A DNA stretch of 64,000 nucleotides from Monoplex corrugatus (GCA_030674185.1 JAPXFY010000026.1:50202246-50266245); one strand, 5' to 3'. Positions 1-12,860 are shown, counted from the first letter of the stretch. Made by a program: numbers and translations. The notes: generated from the letters alone by a model not told the origin.

Positions 1-550
1 CCTTAATCTACATTGCTTTAGCTTTCAAAATATGGCAAAAGTAAAACTATACCTCTATCTTTATTTTTGACTGCTCTGCAGCCTTTGGGGTACCAATTCT
101 ATATTTTCACTCATAGTGTTCACATACACTGTGAGTGTATATTTTTCTTTATCAATGTAATTTTATGTAGGCCTATATATAATTTTGCCAAAGACTACTC
201 CTCTGTTGTAGTGGGTTCTATCATAAGCACTAAGTACATGCTGAACACAGGACTTCAGCATATCATCTGCTTTGAAAAACTGGTCTCACATAGTCAGTCA
301 AGATTAAGTAAAAAGTGGAGAAATGGGTGTGAGACAATGATAGAGCCACCATATCTCTCTTCTGAATTTTTTTTATTCAGTGTTTTTCGATACTGTATGA
401 ACTTTGATGTATCACTGTAGTGTATACTAGTTATAGTCACACGGCACAGTCTACATGCATCCTAGAAAAATCAGAACAAAACAAAAACAAAACAAACAAA
501 TAAAAAAACAACCAACCAACCAACCAACAACAACAACCACACACACACAC

Positions 551-588
<38 letters not shown>

Positions 589-1300
589 ACCACCACCACC
601 AACAACGACTAAGTCAAAACAAATTTACTTGGAAGTTGGAGTCCGATAAATATTGACACCGATTAACAGATCGAGTTCCACGAATAAATGTTTTCTTAAA
701 AATCACAGATCTAGTGTTCAAATGCTTACTTTGAATATGTCAACTGTCATAGGATGAGAGGTTCAAAATAATTAATTGGCTCAAACAAGATATCAGACAT
801 GGAAGTACTTGCATGGTTGTTTTCAGTCGTTGAGGTAAACTAATCGGAATGCCTATCAATATGCGCATGCGTGGAACAAACGTAAAAGTACTTTAATCCT
901 GTCGTATTAACAGTCAATTAATAAGTATTTCATTTGTCCAATGAAATACGTTTTTAGTATTTCAAATAATCACACTTCCAAGGAGTTTGAACGCATTTTG
1001 GAGTGTGTACGTGATAAAGTTCATTTACGACTTTACCTAGCTTACTTCCACCTCGCACAACCATGCGATTAAAAGAGTATTTTGTGTTGTCATAGTTTTT
1101 ATGTTTTCAAAATATTCACGCACAAAAATTCCTATTTAGTAAATTTATAGTGATGAAATCAGTGATGAAATTTTTTCTTTTTGTTACAAGGTATTGACTT
1201 GTTGTGGGTAACATATTGTATGTTTTAGGGGTGGCAACATTATTAACAGAACAGCCAAAAGATTAGCGCGGTTTAGCCTACCAACTGTGATTGTTTGGAA
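1..1300. other. Upstream non-coding region with CA/ACC low-complexity tract
   Basis: This stretch precedes the first coding exon. The short open frames in it have no protein character. Positions about 455-600 hold an A-rich stretch that passes into CA and then ACC/CCA repeats. The rest is AT-rich and unremarkable. No TATA box is convincing, so any promoter of the gene starting at 1419 cannot be placed exactly. Confidence 0.6.
862..871 (+). promoter_or_regulatory. NRF1-like palindromic site upstream of the gene
   Basis: The sequence TGCGCATGCG, followed by TGG, matches the CpG-containing NRF1 consensus and stands out in AT-rich surroundings. It lies about 550 bp before the start codon at 1419. 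Function is inferred from the motif alone; a ten-base match can arise by chance. Confidence 0.2.
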
Positions 1301-1402
1301 AGTGTGCGGCTCTCTCACTGGCCCGGCCTGCATGGAAACATTTACAGCCTGCGTGTTGTAGTCATGAAATGTAACTGCAGGCTCAGATCATACTATAGTT
1401 TC

Positions 1403-1422
1403 ATGTGCTGATGGAGCCATGA
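1403..1422 (+). promoter_or_regulatory. Chain of overlapping minimal upstream ORFs
   Basis: Two tiny ORFs sit directly before the main start codon. ATG-TGC-TGA (1403-1411) ends on the first base of the next ATG. ATG-GAG-CCA-TGA (1411-1422) has a stop codon that overlaps the main ATG at 1419-1421. A longer upstream ORF from 1364 is in frame with the first and shares its stop. If the transcript starts upstream of here, ribosomes would have to leak past or reinitiate after these ORFs, so translation is probably damped. The transcription start is unknown. Confidence 0.45.
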
Positions 1423-2251
1423 TTCCAGATTACATGGATAGAAAACATAACTACAGCTTCGCAAGAGAGCGACAGTTGCAGAACAAACTTCTTGCAGCAG
1501 ACGACATTTTCGATCAGCCGAAGCAGACGACAACGTCAACGAGTTCGGCCTCGGGCACATTAAGACCTAGCAACCTCAAAGATAAGTTCTTAGAAGTTAC
1601 AGGATGGTATCCAGATGACAGGGTGGTGCTAAGAAGACCCGAACATGACAATTTTTTATCAAAACCAAGAACTAGTGTGGGAACAAGAGAAGGCCTTCTT
1701 ACAAGAGATCGTAGTAAGAGGGACCTCAATGACTCTGCTTACGCCTTTCATCATTATCACGAATCCCATCGGTACATCGAACAGTACAGACGCGAACATA
1801 CGTGTACAGACTCAACAAACTCAGCAACTACACGCAATGAGTTTCTTGAACTCCAAAGATTTTATGCATACAGATCCCAAACAGGATCTTTGTATACACA
1901 TCCAACAACGGTGGGCTATGCACCACAGTCACATTCTCAGACACATAATCCCGCAAGAAGAGAACATACAAACATTCAGAACAGAGCATCAGATTCAAAC
2001 CTCAGATCTGCTTCAAGGTATAAACTATCACCTAGTCTTGTTGTGCGAAGTGAGCCCGCAGAACCTTCAAGAGAGTTTGATCAGACAGACTCTCCTCTTC
2101 AAGTTGGTGCTAATGCCGGTTCTACCAGTAAAATGGCCATCCATGCTGTCAGCAAAACACCAATTCCAAAAGTTCCAGCAAAGGTGACAGTTCCTGCAAG
2201 TCATTCCATGATTTCTCCAGGTCTTAAAACACTGAGAACCAGGAAAACAGG
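1419..2251 (+). CDS. First coding exon of an unrecognised, largely disordered protein
   Basis: This is an open frame of 277 codons plus two bases, starting with ATG in a good context (G at -3). The frame has an in-frame stop upstream at 1365. It ends at a consensus splice donor (CAGG followed by GTGAGA at 2252); reading on gives an immediate stop. The protein is rich in Arg, Ser, Thr, Asp and His. Residues about 1-35 are charged and helix-prone (MIPDYMDRKH, then RERQLQNKLL). Residues about 50-85 contain a more ordered block (KDKFLEVTGWYPDDRVV). The remainder is low in hydrophobics and probably disordered. No signal peptide, membrane segment or known domain is visible. The exon ends in phase 2, which the candidate exon at 8259 completes. 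A 180-codon frame overlaps it in another register and is treated as a shadow. Confidence 0.75.
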
Positions 2252-2460
2252 GTGAGACATATATGTATATATATCAATTATTTTACTTTTAGAGCCATTT
2301 TAATGTTTTATCACCCAAGACTTAACTTGTTACACAAGTTAGATTATTTTGAAGAAAAGCATAACATACTTGAAAAGTAGAGTAGAAAACTGAAACATGA
2401 TAAATGTAGACGAACATGCTTGATTGATGTATCTTTCTCATGCAGGCGCATGTACACACA

Positions 2461-2545
2461 CATGCTCTCTCACACACACACACACACACACGCACACACA
2501 CTCAGTGATGCACACAGACATAAACATGCATGCACACATACACAC
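2461..2545. repeat. Imperfect CA microsatellite
   Basis: A run of CA dinucleotides with CG and TG interruptions lies in the first intron, just upstream of the LINE at 2770. Confidence 0.8.
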
Positions 2546-2769
2546 ACGAAAATGAAAATACACTACATGCATGCGCATTATTATTGTCACACATGTATAC
2601 ATATAGATCTACACATATGCTCCAGTTATAAATTCATTTGTTTGGGTTTTTTTTTCATTTTCATAAGCCTCCCAAAGCCCAACCCCTCGTCCTCATTGTG
2701 GCAGGTGGAAACAGGTAATGCTGGCCAACGGGGCACTGGTGAAGCTGTGACTGGCTTAGCAGGCCGGCA

Positions 2770-5760
2770 GTGGATAAACAAATTGCTCAAGACAATATAA
2801 GGAGATACAAACGGACTGATTACAACGGAAAACGACGCGGCGAGGAAAACAGACAACGATTAAAGAAAAACGAAAAGGTTGGGACCTGGAACATTTGCGG
2901 TTTGACGAACAAAGAACCAGAGATAGTAGAGTTCATGACCCAGCGCAAGATCTCCATACTGGGCATTGCAACACCAGAAAGAAAGGAACAGGAACAAAGG
3001 AAATAGACGCCAACTATGTTCTCATTTGGAGTGGTGTAAGCAAGGAACAGAGAGCAGCACATGGCGTGGGTTTCATCGTACACCATGACAAGGCAAAAGA
3101 CCTAGTGAGTACGGAGTTCATTTCAGAAAGACTCTTGAAGATCGGCATTAGAGAGGACAACAAGATCAACAACTACATTCAAGTGTATGCACCATGTAAT
3201 GACTCCTACTCAGATGAGGATAAGGACTCCTTCTTCGAAAAACTCTCGGACACCATCAACAGCATCCCGGACCAAGAAGACCTGTACGTCATGGGAGATT
3301 TCAATGGCAGAGTCAGAGAGAGAAGAACACCATGGTCCACACAGTGACCACAGAACACCATGCAACTACAACGGCAACCATGTATTGGAACTGTGTGCAG
3401 AGCATGATCTTATTGTCACAACACCACCTTCCAGCACAGAGCCACTCAGATCTACACCTGGTACAAATGGAGCGACATCGACATCTCATCTCAAATCGAC
3501 TTCACACTAGCAAGATCTAGAATGCGGAGCAACATCAGAGACTCAAGAGCCATCCCCAACGCAGGCCTGGACACAAACCACAGGCCAATCATCACGACGT
3601 TGGTCACTCAGAAGAAGAGGAGGTTCACCAGAAAGAAGAAACAGCCGGAAAGACTCAACATGCTCAAGCTTCAAGACGAAGAGGTGCAGACTCAGATCAG
3701 ATGCACCATCAGTGAAAAATTGGACTGTAGTGACCCTACATTACTAAACGTAGAGGAAGCTTGGGGCATCTTCAAGATAGTCCTCCTGGACACTATAAAA
3801 GAAGCCTGTGGCACCAAGAAGACAGGAGGAAGAAACAGAAAGGCAACAGCTTGGTGGAACAAAGAAGTGAAGGATGCTATCAAGGAAAAGAAGAAACTAT
3901 ACAAGATCTGGGTCAAGTCAAAGGATGAAGAGGACTACATCAAGTACAGACTTGCAAGAAGACACAGCAAGAAAGTTGTGAGAACAGCAAAGGAAAAGTC
4001 ATGGACCCAGTATGGTGAAAAACTCTGTGAAACATGCAAAGCTTCCCCAAGAGAGCTTTACAAGAGTGTGAAAACGATGAGAGTGCGAGATGAACCTTTC
4101 AATCCAACCACTATCATCACGATGCAAACGGGGAAGCATTGCATGAAGAGGAGAAAATAATGAAGAGATGGGAAAACTATTTCAAAGACCTACTCAACCC
4201 ATCAGGAGTACGGGCACAAGACACACAGTTCCGGTTCACCCCCAGCCACCCAGACCACTCAAAACTTACCATCCTAGAGAGTGAAGTAAGAAAAGCAGTG
4301 AAGACCAGTCCTAAAGGCAAGGCAGCTGGAGACAACGGCGTAACAACTGAAGCCATCCATGTGTGCGGTGAAACCGGAATTCAGTAGCTCACCACCATCT
4401 TTCAGAAAGCTTGGGAGGAGAGAAAAGTACCAGAAGACTGGCAAAATGCAATAGTGGTGCCAATATGGAAGAAGAAGGGCAGCAAGAAAGACTGCAGTAC
4501 CTACAGAGGCATATCACTACTCAGCCATGTAGGGAAAATGTACGCAAAGATCCTGGAGCAGCGCACTCGAGTGAAAACAGAACATCTCAGTGACGCCCAA
4601 TTTGGCTTCAGAAAAGGAAGAGGGTGCACCGATGCAATCTTTGCACTCCGACAACTGTGCGAGAGGGTGATCGAATACGACCGAGATCTCCATCTTGTAT
4701 TCGTTGATCAAGAAAAGGCCTTTGATCGAGTCAACAGAGACAAGCTATGGAAGGTCCTCGAGCAGTACGATGTCAAGGGCCAGCTGCTAGACAACATTCG
4801 GCCATCTACACCAACAGCAGGAGTGCAGTCCGCACCGCCAGTGGAACATCTGACTGGTTCCCAGTGACATCGGGAGTAAGGCAGGGCTGTAATCTCTCCC
4901 CTCTTCTCTTCGTGATCTATATTGATCAGATTACGAAGGAGGCAAACCCAGACCCTGAGGCACTCAATGAACTCATGTTTGCGGACGACCAGGCAATGGT
5001 GAACAATGACAAGATACAGCTACAGGAGCACACAGACCAGCTCAATGAAAGCTGCGAGACATACGGCATGAAGATCAGCGTCAGCAAGACCGAGGTCATG
5101 ACTGTCAGTAAGAGACCAAACATACTGGATATCAACATCAACGGAACCCAGTTGAAGCAAGCCAGTGAATTTAAATATCTGGGCAGCATCTTCATTGAAA
5201 ATGGCAAACTAGACAGAGAAATCGAGACCAGATGCCAGAAAGCCGACGCAGTCAGCTACCAACTTGCCCCTCTCCTGAAACACCCCAGCATTCCCACCAG
5301 CACTAAGGCAAAACTCATCAACGCCATTTTTCTACCAAGCTGACATACCAGTGCCAGACATGGTCCCTAACTAAAGTCCTCGAGAGAAAACTGGTCACCG
5401 GTGAAATGAAATGCATGAGGAAAGCAGTAAACAAGACAAGGCGGGACAAGATCAGAAATGAGGTGATACGAGACATGGTAGGAGCAACACCAATCCTACA
5501 ACACATCGAACATATGAGGATCAAGTGGTTCGGACACCTCACACGTATGCCTCTAAACCATCCAGCTCTTCGGGCATACAACACCAGATACTCTGGCTGG
5601 AGAGCCAAAGGAAGACCAAGACAACGATGGAGCGACTCCGTGGCAGACACCCTCAGAGCTCACGAGATGTCCCTTCTCCAGGCCACCCGCCTTGCTACTG
5701 ACAGATGACTATATCTCCCCGCGACGACCACCGGTACAAGCGGAAGGAAAAAGTAAAAAT
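2770..5760 (+). mobile_element. Decayed RTE-like LINE (endonuclease and reverse transcriptase)
   Basis: This is a non-LTR retrotransposon in the sense orientation within the first intron. The endonuclease/exonuclease/phosphatase domain starts near 2869 (KVGTWNICGL) and ends near 3530, with the YVMGDFNGR motif at about 3287. The RT follows: a linker at 3522-4160, RT fingers near 4454 (KKKGSKKDCSTYRGIS), QFGFRKGRGCTDAI near 4598, VFVDQEKAFDRVN near 4700, GVRQGCNLSPLLF near 4875, and the catalytic FADD at 4978-4989. The C-terminal GHLTRMP and RAKGRPRQRW region ends near 5708. The frame changes at least six times and stops interrupt it, for example at 3006, 3347 and 4387, so the copy is dead. An A-rich 3' end at about 5745-5765 precedes a TG microsatellite. 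Family assignment rests on motifs typical of RTE/craniofacial-development-protein-2-like elements. The 5' limit is uncertain and may reach 2700. Confidence 0.9.
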
Positions 5761-5911
5761 AAAGTATAAGCTGAAGTGTTGCAAGGAAGGATAACAAAAC
5801 TCTCAGATGAACTTGATATTAGTTTCTTTAGACTGCATAATTTTTGCCCTCTGGTGAAGTGCATATGATGTGTGCTGTGACAGGTTGTGTCTTTCATGTC
5901 ATTACGTGTTT

Positions 5912-5912
<1 letters not shown>

Positions 5913-5974
<62 letters not shown>

Positions 5975-5990
5975 TGTGTGTGTGTGTGTT
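5913..5990. repeat. TG microsatellite
   Basis: An almost pure TG tract of about 78 bp with one CGCG interruption follows the 3' end of the LINE. Confidence 0.95.
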
Positions 5991-6068
5991 TTCCAAGTTT
6001 CAAACTAAAAATAAACTATTTATGAGGTCACATGTCATCAATCTTAATCATGTATTATTACTTGATGT

Positions 6069-6224
6069 CTGATAAACAACAGACTACATATTATCAGCAT
6101 AATTATATACATGTATATTGAACATAACAGCATATTTCTTTCTTCTCTGATAAACAACAGACTACATATTATCAGCATAATTATATACATGTATATTGAA
6201 CATAACAGCATATTTCTTTCTTCC
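6069..6224. repeat. Direct tandem duplication of a 78-bp AT-rich unit
   Basis: Two essentially identical copies begin at 6069 and 6147, each starting CTGATAAACAACAGACTACA. Near identity of the copies implies a recent duplication. No coding meaning is visible. Confidence 0.9.
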
Positions 6225-6640
6225 ATTTCAAAGCGGATTAATATAGAATAGTTTGTGACTACTGTACTGTGTCAACTGTATAACAAATCTTTATTCAGCC
6301 TGACATAAAAGCAATACTTTTATATAATATATATATATATATATTATGTATAAATTGTGGTCTTGAAACTGCTATCAAAGAGAGATTTAGTCATGGTTGA
6401 GAGGCGCTGAAAGGAGATTGTGTGCATGTCAAAGCTTGTGGAAAAATGCCGTGAGTGTTACTGTTGTAATTTTATGCTACAATCTAGTATCAGTTATGAA
6501 TTCTCAGTTCAGCTTCACAGTATGAATTGGATTATATGCATAAGACATCTTAAGCTTACAGACTGAGCTTAGGAATGAAGAGAGTTTGATGGGATTGATG
6601 CTCCAGAGCTCTCTGACTAGTACAGGGAAAACGGAAAATG

Positions 6641-6746
<106 letters not shown>

Positions 6747-8258
6747 AAGAGAGAGAAAGAGAGAGAGAGATGTATATATAGATATGTATGTATAGTGATT
6801 ACAGTTTACTTTTTTTTTTTTTTGGAGGGGGGGTATACTTTGTTGAATAGATTTCAGTTGCATTCTGGTACATGGAGCACCAAGTTCTATTTCATTTTAT
6901 GTTATATATTCTGTTTATGTATTTTTCTTTTTTTTTCTTTTCTTTTTTGTTTTGTTTTGTTGTTGTTGTTTTATTGTTTTTTGAACGGCTTACACTTAGG
7001 AGATTTAAGAAAGATTTCAGTGTGGATGTATTTGAGATTGGTGTTCCAGAGGCTGTTAGGGATGGAGGGATGTATGCGAGTCTCTGTATAGAGATTGACA
7101 TATATGTCATTGATATGCACATGTGTATGTGTTATACACATGACATACATGTATGTGAGAAGCATGAAATTTTGATTTTCCTCATGTTGGTTGTATGTTG
7201 TAAATTATAATAGTTCTTATGGCACTGACACATACTGTCATAGTTCTTATGGGACTCACAAGTACTGGGCAGATTAGTACTCCTAAAATGATGATGAAGA
7301 AGCTATTGTGCTGAAAAGCAGTGTTGTTGGTATGATATTTGTTTGTTTGTTAGTTTTTTTTAGTCCCATTTCAAAAACAGGAGATTTGCTTCATGTGGAT
7401 CAAAGAGTGGTGTTTATCTTTTGCATATGTCTTACTGTCTATGACAAAGATTTGTCCGCAAGATTTTCTCAACTGCTCACATGTTGATGATTACCAAATG
7501 CAGTTTAACAAAGGTAGACTGTTGAGGAGTTACAAGTGTGAAAGTTTAGAAGATCAAGTTCTGTAATCCATAGAGGAGCTGAAAATTGGAATCCTAAGGG
7601 AGAAGGGTGTGAACAGACTTTCTCAGAAACTTCCCAAGATATTTGCATTCTCTTTTCCTTATTGTAAGAGATGAGTGTCCACTTTATGATGCATGGTTAA
7701 CTGGGCATTGGTTTAAACAACATGAATTACAAGTTATCATGGGCTAGTGATTAATGCAATGGAGAGCGACAGGCAGGTTGAGATTTTAATTCCCATCAAC
7801 ACTGTCAAAATCATTTAGGAATTTTCAGTACCAGCCGGCTTCAACCCAGAGTTGAACATGTTATTGGGAAGACTGGACCACAAAGTGAAGTGTCATTCAA
7901 TTCACAGATTATATTTTTGAGAATGTTGCTCAGATTTCTCGACTGACACTGCAGGTGTCTGAATCTCTCTTACCTGGTTGATGCCAGATATGTTATGAAA
8001 GAAATCATAGAGTACATCCATGGTGGTGTTATACCTTTTCAGTTTAGAATGATACTCCATAGCATCATAAGTATCCTTCATTCCTTGGCTACCCCATTCT
8101 CAAGTATCATAGCATTATCAGACATTATCTAAAATTCTGTACACACTGATGACAGAAGTGATATGGAAGATGGCACAGAAAAAAATGATTAGTAAAGGAA
8201 GAATGAAATGATAAAAATAACATGAATTGAATGTGTGACTGGGACTGGTTGTGTGCAG

Positions 8259-8349
8259 TTCCCCCAAAACTACAGTGGCCTGGGAAAACACTGTGGGAGC
8301 TGTGAGGACATTGGACACTCTGGCTTGCGTTGCTGCACCCGGTGACAAG
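8259..8349 (+). CDS. Candidate second coding exon, 91 bp, phase 2 to 0
   Basis: The exon is bounded by an AG acceptor (TTGTGTGCAG) and a strong donor (AAG followed by GTAAGA). Its first base completes the codon left open by the exon ending at 2251, and the remaining 30 codons stay open, reading SPKTTVAWEN to VAAPGDK. It exits in phase 0, the phase in which all later candidate exons enter. The intron between would be 6.0 kb and contains the LINE at 2770. No domain is recognised. Support is phase agreement plus splice signals, without transcript evidence. Confidence 0.55.
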
Positions 8350-8894
8350 GTAAGACACATGACTTTTGGTGTTTCACACTCATCTCTAGGTCTTTGTGTC
8401 ATTGTGAATTGTGTGTGGATTCTTTTGTTGATTTCTTTGTGTTTCCCCTGTTCCCACTTTCTTGTGCTTCAGTCCATCCCTTTTCCTCCCGTCTTCCCCA
8501 CCATCCCAGTGCCCTTCTCTTTCCGGCCTCACCAACCTTTTTTTTTTCTTTATCATGAGATAAACATAAAGCTATTCTCGTAGTCACAGCTTTTCAATAC
8601 AGTTAATGGGACATAGATGGTCGTAGTAGTAGCACTAGTCTACAGTATTTCTTTTTCAATTGGTAGCAGTATCTCTCTTATTTGATACTAGCTAGTATCA
8701 TTGTAGTGTATTTCTTTACAGGTTAGTCATATCCTGTGCACCTTATTATCAGCTGATTGCCAAATTGACTGCAGTAGAAGGCATCAAAATGCAAAGTTAA
8801 CAGTACATTTTCCATCCAATGGTTGCTAAATACAGCACAGCTTGTTCATGTTGTATTTCTCTTGCTGTTTGTTGTGACTTTTTTCATTCCACAG

Positions 8895-8919
8895 ATGGGC
8901 CACCCTTGCCGAATTACTG
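8895..8919 (+). CDS. Candidate 25-bp microexon, possible alternative to the exon at 8259
   Basis: A pyrimidine-rich acceptor (TTTTTTCATTCCACAG) and a good donor (CTG followed by GTGAGA) enclose 25 bases. Joined directly to the exon ending at 2251, they read WATLAELL and exit in phase 0. Joined after the 8259 exon, they would leave phase 1, which no later candidate accepts. The two exons therefore look mutually exclusive if both are used. Such short exons are hard to tell from chance. Confidence 0.3.
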
Positions 8920-11329
8920 GTGAGACAAACATTTATGTGGATTATGTGCTATTTGTGTAAAAACATTCCAGGAGCTTTTTGAGTGGCTTTTTGTTACTTC
9001 TTCAAATTTTTCATCTTTTTATATTTCTGCGCTGTGTTTTTCTTTTCTTTTTTTTTCCCCCTGTCCATGATCTCTTTTTCACTCTTTCACTCATGCTATT
9101 GTTTTACCACCTTTCCTTTTCTTAGTCTGTTGCTATGCATTTTTGACTTGAGAGGGAGAGACAGACAGAGAGTGAGAGAATGTGTTTGTTTGGTTTGGTG
9201 ATAGTTTTTGAATTCATTGACTGTAAAGTATTAAGTTGGTTGATGAACACAGGACAATAGCTTTTGAATTTTTAAGTAAATTGATGAACGCAGGAAAGGC
9301 ATTTTGGTTTTCTGTGACTTCAGACTAGATGAACAAAGACAAAATTGAAAAATTTTGAGTGTTTATAATAAAGTACTCATATTTTGACATTTTTGCTGCT
9401 TCCTGAAAGAGAAAGAGGGTACTCTAAAATTGATGACTGTGAGCCATGCAGTGTGGATAAAGCATAACTTTCATCAGTTTTACAAATTTGTTAATGCTGT
9501 TTGATACGTGTGATAGTGACGATTCAAAAATTTTTTGTTAAATACTCAAACTAGGTACCGGCAGGCAAAATTAGGATAAACATGAAGAGCTTAGTCTTCA
9601 TACTGTTCATATAGAACTTTTTGATAGAAACAAAATCAAAAAAAAAGTAACGTTCTATCTCTTTTCTTTCCTGAGATAATGATGTTTTAAGATGACACCT
9701 TTAACGTAACACGCAAAAACACTATGGAAAGCTGTTTTTGATTATGTGTATTAAAAAAACGACAACAACTAGAGATTTCATTTTAAAATAACCGATTCTT
9801 TGTAATATAAGGTTACATGAAAACAGAAAAGCAGGAGATTTACTCAGTTACAAAGAGAGTTATAAGGGAGCAAAAATTGTAAAATGCGTATTTTACGTAA
9901 GTTCAAATTAGTACGGCAGGGTATGTTTACAGGTTCATATCTTGGAAAAGATGTGCTTTAATTGCAACTTGTGTTTGTACTTCAGTACAACTGTCTATAT
10001 AGACTTAGTCTAATTTTTTTGAAGCTCAAGAATAGCCACGTTTGTTTGTTATAGAGATCAAAACTTCATGAAATTGCCAAAATCGCCTGTGGCGGAGGCA
10101 CCAAGCTGACATAGGAGTACAAACGACTGTAACTTTTGAACCAGTTGTTGGATTCACTTCATATTTGGACACAATACACAGAATGCTGTCCTCTTTTACA
10201 CTATTTACTTGTGTTCAAATCAGAATAAGGTATGAGGTCAATCCCTCACTAAAATACCCAAATTTCATGAGCCAAATGTGAAGTTATGCTAGTCACATCA
10301 TGACAGATGGCCGTTATAAAAGCAAGAACCTGAATTTTAAGCTTGCCTACTTTCTAGCGATATAAACTTATGTCCACTCTGTATTGATGAAGTGTGTCAG
10401 TGTTTATGCTATACTTATAAAAAATGATTTCATGAACAAATGTCAGGGTTCCAAAGGAACCAGTATTGAAAAGGGACTGTACGATTTGTGTTGACACAAC
10501 AGGCATAGAGTTGTACCAATACTAGACTAGAGTAATAGTAATACATGTGGTACTAGTTTGCTTTTTTATTTAACAAAATAGGGTCATGTAAAGCCTGAAT
10601 TTGGGTTTAATTTCATCCAAGTTGGCCAAACTCCAGGTTCCTCTGCTGGTTGATGAAGGGACCCAACTGTATGTCTGACGAAATGATGTACTTTCTGTGG
10701 ACTACATCATGTTCTTCTCACCTAAAAAGGCTTATCTTCCTTCTTTCGTAGAGAACTTATGTCTTTAAGAAGACCAAAAGACTGAGGCACAAAAGACAAC
10801 ACCAGATTTCCTGAAAGAAGCTGTGAACGTGAAAGTCCAGTCTCTTCAAGGAAAGGGCTAACACTCAGTTATCAGCACAGTCTGAGAAAGAAAAGCTGTT
10901 CTCTGAGATGGGTGTGTAGTCTTCAACTTTGTCTCAGTTTTGATGGAGATAGGTAGTCTGGAAATTTCAGCAGACGGAAACAGTTGCTATAGAAACTGTA
11001 CGCCTCATCAAATGGCTTATTGCCCTGCTCCATCAGCAGCATCACCTGGTGACATAGAGGAAGACAGTCTCAGTTACTTTTATTGTATGTGTATAGATCT
11101 AGATGGAGAGAGATCTAATTTGTACTGCATGTGTGTCTTCACAAGTACTGGAAAAGAAATGACAATACAAGACTGACAATCTTTGGTGTTCATGAGCTGC
11201 AAGTCCCACATGTGTTCTCATTAATGGCTCATAACAGCCAAGTAGGAAGTCATATCAATTTTTTATTTTGGGATCAGTAATATGTAGGGCCTATATATCT
11301 TCTACATGATTTGATCTCCTGCATGCCTA

Positions 11330-11500
11330 CACATGAAGGTGGTCTGGCACTAACAGGTCTGCAGTTAAGTTCACCTTGGAGATGGGAAATATCTCCACCT
11401 TTAAGTATTTATTCAGACCCAGACAGGATCCAAACCGTAGATACTCCTGTAAAGTTTTGACGCTCTGACTACCTGGTAGCCTACTTGATTATCATACCCA
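11330..11500 (-). mobile_element. tRNA-derived SINE fragment (family also near 30.7 and 33.8 kb)
   Basis: The plus strand carries GGTCTGGCACTAACAGGTCT, ATCTCCACCT and CAGACAGGATCCAAACC, in the same order as related copies near 30.7-30.9 and 33.7-33.9 kb. On the minus strand the last block resembles a degenerate pol III B box, followed towards the 5' side by an A-box-like CAGGTAGTC. It lies inside the 4.8-kb TIR element. Confidence 0.45.
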
Positions 11501-12233
11501 TCATATGCAATCAATGCTTAAATAAATAAGTGTTTCAGTAAATGTAATAGAAGGACAGAAAGGGGAAATGAGATAGCTTAATGTTTTTAACCTATTGATA
11601 CTACAGATAAAAATTTGATGAAAATCAACCCATAAACAGCCGAGATCTCTCTCCTGACGGTAAAACATTGTCTTTTCCTGCACATACTTCCGCTCAGTCT
11701 TCTTCATATGACACACTGTCCCATTTTGAATGATGATACATTGTCCCATTTTGAATTTAAAAAAAAAGGAGATGTTTGCAAATTCATGTATGTGCACTTG
11801 TCATAATTTTACTTTTTGCAATCCATACTATATTTCCCCACGTCCTCATTTTATTTTATACCCTGCCTCACCCTCTGCCCTTCAGGAAACATCATACTAC
11901 ATTTATTTAGTTTACAAACATGCAGAAGCAAAGTCTTGTCCAGTGTCACCTGTGGGAGATTCAGACGACAGCCTTTTCCACTTGCCAGAAAAAACTGACT
12001 TCAGTTTGAGGAACTGATCATTTTCTGCAATAAACAAGACAAAACACTACTCTGATTTATACTTCAGTCTGATGCACCCACAAACACACACGCACCTCTC
12101 AAATTATGTACAAGTCACAATCTATGTCAGTGACACAATTCATTAAAATACCAACAAACATAACACATACACATACACAGTACCTAATACTGAAGTGCAT
12201 GTCTAGTATAGCACTGTTTGCATGTGCAGGCAT

Positions 12234-12236
<3 letters not shown>

Positions 12237-12304
<68 letters not shown>
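12237..12304. repeat. CA microsatellite
   Basis: A pure CA tract of about 34 units, followed by degenerate CA sequence to 12350. Confidence 0.95.
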
Positions 12305-12305
<1 letters not shown>

Positions 12306-12407
12306 TCACTCACACAAACACACAGGCCTACACGCATGTAATACACACACTGTATCCAACAACAGTTGCACTCTTGATTTACAGAAATAGTAGGTTTTAT
12401 ATATAAA

Positions 12408-12860
12408 AAAAATCATGTTTACTTTGTAAACAATCATTCATTAAAAAAAAAATCAGATTCTAAGACTTTTTATATAACTTTTTAAAGAAATTATTCATCA
12501 CTGATCTTATATAGATCTGTATAATCATGTTTGATCTAGATCTATACACATTCATAAAAAAAAGATTCAGATTCTAAGACTTTTTGTATAACTTTTTTGA
12601 AGAAATTATTCATCACTGATCTTATATAGATCTATATAATCATGTTTGATCTGTAAACATTCATTACAAAAAATCAGATTCTAAGACTTTTTGTATAACT
12701 TTTTAAAGAAATGGTTCATCATTGATCTTATATAGATCTATATAATCATCACTGATCTTATATAGATCTATATAATCATGTTTGATCTGTAAACATTCAT
12801 AAAAAATAATTCAGATTATAAGACTTTTACTTATAACTTTTAAAGGAAATTATTCATCGC
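12408..12860. repeat. AT-rich tandem array, about 107-137 bp units, four copies
   Basis: Units containing CAGATTCTAAGACTTTTT, ATTATTCATCACTGATC and TATATAGATCTATATAATC recur with starts near 12454, 12568, 12675 and 12812. The third unit carries an internal duplication of about 30 bp, which lengthens it. The unit holds several AGATCT-type short palindromes. It lies within the 4.8-kb TIR element. Confidence 0.85.

Noticed and set aside
1645..2187. 180-codon frame overlapping the first exon in another register
   Set aside because: It lies wholly inside the 1419-2251 exon, has a less protein-like composition, and its start lacks support; treated as a shadow frame.
10750..10812. Basic 20-codon frame after TTCTTTCGTAG
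   Set aside because: Short, no donor, and inside the transposon-like element.
11886..12017. Phase-0 frame after an acceptor, 43 codons, with AATAAA at 12029
   Set aside because: It could be an alternative last exon, but it lies inside the 4.8-kb transposon-like element and the frame length is within chance expectation.
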